64,000 bases of DNA from Thalassobacillus_A hwangdonensis (GTDB lineage: Bacteria; Bacillota; Bacilli; Bacillales; Halobacillaceae): NCBI RefSeq assembly GCF_042675915.1, contig NZ_JBHTKL010000001.1, positions 992,001 to 1,056,000 of the forward strand, read 5' to 3'. Made by a program: the position numbers and the translations under genes. Below, piece after piece: positions 60,070-64,000 of this stretch (positions are counted from its first letter, which is position 1; the number at the start of each line of letters is the position of its first letter). The notes below the pieces were generated by a model. The model saw only the letters and a list, made by a program, of their open reading frames with translations, was not told the DNA's origin and did no database searches.

Positions 60070-60234
60070 CTAAAAAAATTCCCTTTTAATTCTGTAAAGA
60101 ATCTTCTCACTAATTCTCCGAGCACCAGTTTCTAGCTGTGATAGGTAAGCGTCGGTAATCAGAAGCTGTTTAGCCATTTCTTTCTGTGTTAGTTCGTGCT
60201 TGAACCTCAATTCTCTGAGTTTCTTTCCATCCAT
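60070..60234 (-). CDS. Small Xre-type regulator
   Basis: A 54-residue HTH_3 protein: KLRELRFKHELTQKEMAKQL, then LITDAYLSQLETGARRISEKIL, the second helix and recognition helix. It is too short for an effector domain. AGGGGTGATAG precedes the start. The upstream 130 bases are very AT-rich with palindromic stretches, where it probably binds. Its gene lies between the HNH and zinc-finger genes on the same strand. Confidence 0.7.
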   Translation of the reverse strand: MDGKKLRELRFKHELTQKEMAKQLLITDAYLSQLETGARRISEKILYRIKREFF

Positions 60235-60366
60235 AAAACTATCACCCCTTTTAATATTTTTTTGATAAATTAGCTATTCGCTTAAAAAATATACCTAAAC
60301 ATAATCAATATTGCCAAAAGGCGCTCTACGCCTCATAACGATTCCCCTTATACCTTTGTACTGCGG

Positions 60367-61038
60367 CTAACTCCTTCTATGCTCTATCGCTTTCCTCCGA
60401 GCTGATTGCAGATGCTTTTCTCCGTATTTACTTACAAGATAAGAAGTTATTTCATCTGGATCCATGCGATATGTCTTAACCTCACTCGGATTCCGGTCTG
60501 ACTTCGCAAATTTCACTCGGACCCTATGAGCCTTTTCGCCTCGCTTATCCATTGGTGTGCAGTATTTCGGTTTCCTACGCCCACCTATTCGTTCGGTGCG
60601 CTGCTTGGCTGCAGCGATTTGTTCGACCTTACTTAAACCATAAGATGGCTCGTGCTTCCACGTATGCTTTAGCATTTCATACTCATTAATCCAGAACGGA
60701 TATTCCAACCAATCAAGGTAATACTCTTGTTTCTTTGTTTTCTTCGGGTTGAGAAGTGCTTTATCAGCCTGCTTCATCTTCCGATTTAATGTATCTCTAG
60801 CAATCTTGCATTCTTTGGAGCAAGTCTTACTATTATTCGGTCGCGTTTGATCATTGTAATGGTAGCCGCAATAGTCACACCGCTTAATGCGTTTGTTTCC
60901 GACGTCATGCAGTTCACCTTTCATCAACGAAGTGATGGTCGGCAGTGATTCTAACATGCTTTTCCCTTCAACGAATTCCCTCGCATACTCCACGGCTCCA
61001 GTTCCAGGATTTCGGTAGTTACCTTGCTTAATTTTCAT
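60367..61038 (-). CDS. Zinc-finger-like element protein, unknown
   Basis: A 223-residue basic protein. The middle holds a Cys4 zinc-binding module (KRCDYCGYHYNDQTRP, then SKTCSKECKIA). Basic sequence (KMKQADKALLNPKKTKKQEYYL) and an arginine-rich end follow, which suggests nucleic-acid binding. GGGGAAATAGAT precedes the start. It could be a late-gene regulator or a replication protein; not identified further. Confidence 0.6.
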   Translation of the reverse strand: MKIKQGNYRNPGTGAVEYAREFVEGKSMLESLPTITSLMKGELHDVGNKRIKRCDYCGYHYNDQTRPNNSKTCSKECKIARDTLNRKMKQADKALLNPKKTKKQEYYLDWLEYPFWINEYEMLKHTWKHEPSYGLSKVEQIAAAKQRTERIGGRRKPKYCTPMDKRGEKAHRVRVKFAKSDRNPSEVKTYRMDPDEITSYLVSKYGEKHLQSARRKAIEHRRS

Positions 61039-61150
61039 ATCTATTTCCCCTTTAGTAGTTTATTTGGATGTTATAGGGTTGTACATTTTTGAACCTAATA
61101 ACTTATTTATATATGGGAGTTACCTAAAAGCAGGTGGCCGGAGGTTAGGG

Positions 61151-62575
61151 TTATCCCGTGTGCGCTTGCCATCTCCCTTCAAACTCTCGTCGCTTTACGA
61201 ATTCACGGATTTCTTTTATATCACAAAGCATCAATGCAACTTCGACCATCCCCTTTTCTGCGGAAACCTCGACCGACTTTTCTTCGTCCTGATTACATTC
61301 AAATGCGAGTTTGTATTTATTCGGTTTATATCGGACTTGTCCAGTTTCCAAGCTTCTTGCTCTATCAACCTCTGCTTTCCTGTGGTATTCAATAAAACCA
61401 CATTCAATCAGCTTCTTTATTGCAGTAACCACGGTTGGCCGAGATTTAGTTCCAATCATTTTCATAGCGGTGTTAATCGTCAGATAAAAGATATTTCCGT
61501 ATCGTTTACTTGTAATTAACATCGCGTAGGCGAGCTGTTTTTGCCTAAAAGTCCCGCAACCTAAAACCGCCAGAATTTCCGATTTATATATCGTGAGTGA
61601 TTGGTCTGACTCTTTAACCGTAATATCGTTTTTAAATACATAACCGACTAACCTCTCCGCTTCTTTACGCCAGTATTCCGGCGTACTTCCTTCACTAAAG
61701 TAATTCCGTGGAGTCGCGAGCAAGATATCCATTATCACGCCTACCGCTTCTTCTTCCTCCCAACCTTGCGAGTTACCGAAACAAGCAAGTGTAAAAGTCG
61801 TTTTATGCCTCGTTCCACTTTGCATTAGTCGTCCTGTTTCGATTATTTTTCGAGCTCTTTGTAAAGCGCCTGATAGATCTACGGCATTTACAGTAATATC
61901 CGTGCTAGACGCGACTTTCTCGAACTCTTTTATCTGTTCATCCGTCAAGCCGAAGTCGGTATCGGTAATGAGCGTAGCAGACATCGGTTTAATTCCGAGT
62001 ATATATTCGTAGCTTTCGATTGGTTCCAACGTGTAGTTATCGACATACCAGCAGCGATTACCGGTTTGTTGGTGAACACCTAACGGTAACTTGACTCCTT
62101 GCGTCCAGGACGGTCGGAACTCGATCTCGCCTTCAGGTATGTCCCCGACTTCAATAAGTACCGATTTAAAAAATTCACGTAAATCTTCCACTCTGACTTG
62201 TTCATTGAAGAATAAATCTACGTGATAACCCTTATTACCTGAATAACTTACATGGATATCTTTGCGATTGATAGCGTACTCAGTTTCGAGAGTATAGACC
62301 AATTTTAGCGTGATCCATTTCGATAAACTTTCTTTCGCACAGTCAACATCGAAAGTAATAAACTTACTGAACGGCCCTCCAGAGAAAATGCCGTATGTCA
62401 GATCACCTTTTAGATGCGTGGGCACCATGCTGTCGTTAAACTTAGCCACCCTGTTATCAGGAGCATAGGATAGGGTGACGTACTTCCCTTCCGGAAATTG
62501 AACCAGATATTTACTTCTCGTTTGAATGTACAACTCATTAAACTTATTTGTGAGCTGCTTTATTGGCTGTTCCAT
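61151..62575 (-). CDS. Replication primase of the archaeo-eukaryotic type
   Basis: A 474-residue protein. The N-terminal half carries primase motifs: FITFDVDCAKESL (the DxD metal site, about residue 73), VSYSGNKGYHVDLFF (the sGxKGxH nucleotide motif, about 110) and IEFRPSWTQGVKLPLGVHQ (with a basic-Gly motif). The C-terminal third has a winged-helix-like segment (NTAMKMIGTKSRPTVVTAIKKLIECGFI). Such proteins start replication on phages and plasmids. It is three bases after the DUF5659 gene. It is the best evidence that the element replicates on its own. Confidence 0.8.
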   Translation of the reverse strand: MEQPIKQLTNKFNELYIQTRSKYLVQFPEGKYVTLSYAPDNRVAKFNDSMVPTHLKGDLTYGIFSGGPFSKFITFDVDCAKESLSKWITLKLVYTLETEYAINRKDIHVSYSGNKGYHVDLFFNEQVRVEDLREFFKSVLIEVGDIPEGEIEFRPSWTQGVKLPLGVHQQTGNRCWYVDNYTLEPIESYEYILGIKPMSATLITDTDFGLTDEQIKEFEKVASSTDITVNAVDLSGALQRARKIIETGRLMQSGTRHKTTFTLACFGNSQGWEEEEAVGVIMDILLATPRNYFSEGSTPEYWRKEAERLVGYVFKNDITVKESDQSLTIYKSEILAVLGCGTFRQKQLAYAMLITSKRYGNIFYLTINTAMKMIGTKSRPTVVTAIKKLIECGFIEYHRKAEVDRARSLETGQVRYKPNKYKLAFECNQDEEKSVEVSAEKGMVEVALMLCDIKEIREFVKRREFEGRWQAHTG

Positions 62576-62578
62576 CAG

Positions 62579-62755
62579 TTAACCCCTTTTCGATGTGTAT
62601 TTAGATAACTCCACCTCTAACTCTTCGCTGTTCTGAAAAACAAAAACTAACTTACCAGGTCTCTTGTGCGAAGGTTCTATATGAACTAGCCGATAATCTT
62701 TAGCGACCAAATCATTCGCTACCCTCAAACTTAAAACACACTTGTACTTTTCCAT
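62579..62755 (-). CDS. DUF5659-like small protein
   Basis: A 58-residue protein (EKYKCVLSLRVANDLVAKDY, later GKLVFVFQNSEELEVELSKY) similar in pattern to the DUF5659 proteins of Firmicutes phages and plasmids. The start at 62755 has AGGGGAGAG upstream. It probably shares a transcript with the primase gene. Confidence 0.6.
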   Translation of the reverse strand: MEKYKCVLSLRVANDLVAKDYRLVHIEPSHKRPGKLVFVFQNSEELEVELSKYTSKRG

Positions 62756-63071
62756 TTTCAACTCTCCCCTTTTTTGAAATGGGCCGGCTGCCCGAAAATA
62801 TCCCCCTACTATACCTAACGCGTGCCAACTCTCTCTCGCACAAAATTATATACACGAGGTTGTCCAATCGTGCCGATTTCCACCGAAACTCTTCCCTCCG
62901 CAAAAGATAATACTGTTCCCGACGGATAATCTTGCGCCTCGTGCATATTTCCTTTCACAAAATAATATTCATTCCCACACTTTCGAGTTAATTCCCTCTA
63001 AAATAAAATACGCGCCCCAACTAAAAATCGTGCGCTCCCTATAATATGTAATATGCATTAGTTCGCATATA

Positions 63072-63107
63072 GCGCAATTTTGTGTAAAATTACACCGAAA
63101 TTTGCGC
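63072..63107. repeat. Nested dyad GCGCAA...TTGCGC with inner GTGTAA-AA-TTACAC
   Basis: Outer arms GCGCAA (63072-63077) and TTGCGC (63102-63107) enclose a second dyad, GTGTAA/TTACAC, around AA. No T-tract follows, so an operator or replication-protein site is more likely than a terminator. Confidence 0.5.
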
Positions 63108-63111
63108 AAAA

Positions 63112-63142
63112 TAAAAGACCGCACATTGCCGTGTGCCGTCTT
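63112..63142 (-). terminator. Terminator after the 137-residue protein gene
   Basis: On the minus strand AGACGGCACA and TGTGCGGTCT pair with one mismatch and are followed by TTTATTTT. Confidence 0.7.
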
Positions 63143-63233
63143 CCGTACCTTCCGGGAAATATTTCCCGACTATTTAAGATAGCCAACGTTAGGATTTAGC
63201 GAGTATTTGCCGACCGTTGCCGCGGTCCTCAGC

Positions 63234-63647
63234 TTATACGTTTACTAGCGATAATTCCGTAGACCTCGACTCTTCCTCGATTCTTTGAAACACCTCCTCG
63301 ATACGCATTGTGCTATTTAAGCTCGAGCGGACCTGATCCCCCTTCTCCGACCGCCTGAGGTACTCGTCGTTAACCCTGCGGAAATTGCGACGTAGCAGGT
63401 CGTACATGGGCTGGATGCGTACTAACTGGTCCTTCACCGCCCGACGTTGCTGCAGCACTTCTTTAAGGCGGAGAGTCGTCTGCAACCCGTCAGTCAGGTC
63501 GAAGTCAGAACGCTCGATGTCGTGATATATTTCGGAAATCTCCTTATCGAAACGGCTCTGTAGCGCATTTAAACGCTCGTAAGTAACCGTGATTTCCTCA
63601 TTTAAGTATCGTAATTGGTCGAAATAGTCTTGTGCGGATGTAGTCAT
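63234..63647 (-). CDS. Coiled-coil element protein, unknown (137 residues)
   Basis: A 137-residue, fully soluble helical protein with long heptad-like stretches (LQSRFDKEISEIYHDIERSD and LKEVLQQRRAVKDQLVRIQP). It probably forms a coiled-coil dimer. No family recognised. GGGAGGAATTTACG precedes the start. Confidence 0.6.
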   Translation of the reverse strand: MTTSAQDYFDQLRYLNEEITVTYERLNALQSRFDKEISEIYHDIERSDFDLTDGLQTTLRLKEVLQQRRAVKDQLVRIQPMYDLLRRNFRRVNDEYLRRSEKGDQVRSSLNSTMRIEEVFQRIEEESRSTELSLVNV

Positions 63648-63673
63648 CGTAAATTCCTCCCGTATTATTATTT

Positions 63674-63709
63674 TTATTTACCGCCAGATATTACCGGATC
63701 CTTCGCCAT
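63674..63709 (-). CDS. Possible 11-residue peptide frame
   Basis: A strong AAGGAGG site precedes an ATG that opens a 12-codon frame, MAKDPVISGGK then stop. It lies between the 29-residue membrane peptide and the coiled-coil gene. It could be a real micro-protein or a vestige of a longer gene. Confidence 0.3.
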   Translation of the reverse strand: MAKDPVISGGK

Positions 63710-63729
63710 CACTTACACCTCCTTAATTT

Positions 63730-63819
63730 TTATAATGAGGTTCGCAAAGCTACGTACAAGAACGCCAGACTAGTCGTGAACAGGACGCCCATCACCGTGT
63801 TAGCTTGCCGATCGGTCAT
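63730..63819 (-). CDS. 29-residue membrane peptide
   Basis: The frame ATG (63819) overlaps the stop of the upstream gene (ATGA). The product MTDRQANTVMGVLFTTSLAF then LYVALRTSL is one membrane helix with a short polar start. Small phage membrane peptides can be holin-like or lysis-related, but no function can be given. Confidence 0.55.
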   Translation of the reverse strand: MTDRQANTVMGVLFTTSLAFLYVALRTSL

Positions 63820-64000
63820 TGCGCGTTGACTCCGGCACGAATCCAATCGACCAGCCCTACGTTATCTCCGATAAGTGCGTTCAGCATATCGCGGGTTTGT
63901 TCGCCACCGGAAAGGTAGCCGACGGAGAATAGCGCCGAGTTATCTTGGTAAACGTGGACGATATCGCCTTCCCTCCGATCATATTGATACACGTCGAAAC
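63816..64000 (-). CDS. Element protein, unknown (partial, N-terminus missing)
   Basis: The frame enters from the right edge and ends with TGA at 63816-63818. About 60 C-terminal residues are seen, including VYQDNSALFSVGYLSGGEQT and LIGDNVGLVDWIRAGVNAQ. No family recognised. It is translationally coupled to the membrane peptide by an ATGA overlap. Confidence 0.6.
   Translation of the reverse strand, partial: FDVYQYDRREGDIVHVYQDNSALFSVGYLSGGEQTRDMLNALIGDNVGLVDWIRAGVNAQ

Larger units (their letters stand above)
62762..63233. other. 470-base gene-poor region with dyads
   Basis: No convincing coding frame fills this stretch. It contains a 36-base nested dyad (63072-63107), a terminator (63112-63142) and AT-rich runs. 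It lies just upstream of the primase operon, so it is a good candidate for the replication origin or early promoter region. Confidence 0.45.
50547..64000. mobile_element. Phage-like integrated element inside spo0A (right end beyond window)
   Basis: The block starts where spo0A sequence stops and continues to the end of the window. Its genes include a replication-relaxation protein, an FtsK/HerA ATPase, two Xre regulators, a tail fibre, a tape-measure protein, an HNH nuclease, a primase and many small unknown proteins. All but one gene lie on the minus strand. None belongs to the conserved spo0A-spoIVB-recN neighbourhood expected here. No integrase, terminase, portal, capsid or lysin is visible; these may lie beyond 64000. 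It could be a prophage, a phage satellite or a decayed hybrid. Confidence 0.85.

Noticed and set aside
62712..62903. A 63-codon minus-strand frame overlapping the DUF5659-like gene
   Set aside because: It overlaps the better-supported gene in another frame, has no good ribosome-binding site, and its product is of low complexity with many Arg residues.
1..64000. CRISPR arrays, rRNA or tRNA genes
   Set aside because: No regularly spaced repeats and no rRNA or tRNA sequence were noticed on either strand. A covariance-model scan would settle this.

Overview
The window comes from a low-GC, spore-forming member of the Bacillaceae. The evidence is a set of Bacillus-type genes: a complete bkd operon with its sigma-54 activator BkdR, the YqjA/Prli42/DinB neighbourhood, a SleL/YaaH-type cortex enzyme, YpjP, BrxB and the recognisable 3' end of spo0A. 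A GbsR regulator beside a choline-type symporter would fit a halotolerant genus related to Halobacillus or Virgibacillus, but that is inference. Most genes lie on the minus strand.

Layout. 1-11 kb holds assorted metabolism and transport: a partial flavin oxidoreductase, a membrane-tethered phosphate-type binding protein, a GntP permease with 3-hydroxybutyrate dehydrogenase, an MFS exporter with a possible leader peptide, a spore cortex glucosaminidase, an autoregulated Xre/membrane-protein operon, and a small ppGpp-hydrolase-like HD protein. 11-16.7 kb holds a sodium-solute symporter plus GbsR, then an FtsX/MacB-type ABC exporter. 16.7-27 kb holds DNA polymerase IV, an M20 peptidase, a propionyl-CoA route (carboxyltransferase, a fused cobalamin-domain/epimerase protein, mutase large subunit), Prli42, an L,D-transpeptidase, YqjA and endonuclease IV. 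27-35 kb holds PadR-ChrA, YpjP, two metallo-beta-lactamase-fold hydrolases, a single-chain dipeptide-type ABC permease and BrxB. 35-45 kb is the bkd operon (ptb-bcd-buk-lpdV-bkdAA-bkdAB-bkdB) with bkdR. 45-50.4 kb holds YqzF, a DUF294 nucleotidyltransferase with a DnaQ-type exonuclease, aspartate kinase and a DUF2573 protein.

How they fit together. Bcd and the BkdA/B/Lpd complex turn branched-chain amino acids into acyl-CoAs. Ptb and Buk recover ATP from these. The propionyl-CoA made from Ile and Val can be carboxylated, epimerised and rearranged to succinyl-CoA by the 19.3-23.4 kb cluster. The biotin-carboxylase subunit is not in the window.

The main finding is at 50.5 kb. The last 19 codons of spo0A, with a terminator, stand alone on the minus strand. 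Immediately upstream of them begins a phage-like element that runs to the end of the window (at least 13.4 kb). It carries a replication-relaxation protein, an FtsK/HerA ATPase, Xre regulators, a tail fibre, a tape-measure protein, an HNH nuclease and an archaeo-eukaryotic-type primase. No integrase, terminase, portal or capsid gene is visible. The element therefore sits inside the gene for the master regulator of sporulation, between the codons equivalent to T248 and N249 of B. subtilis Spo0A. The 5' part of spo0A and the other element end must lie beyond position 64000.
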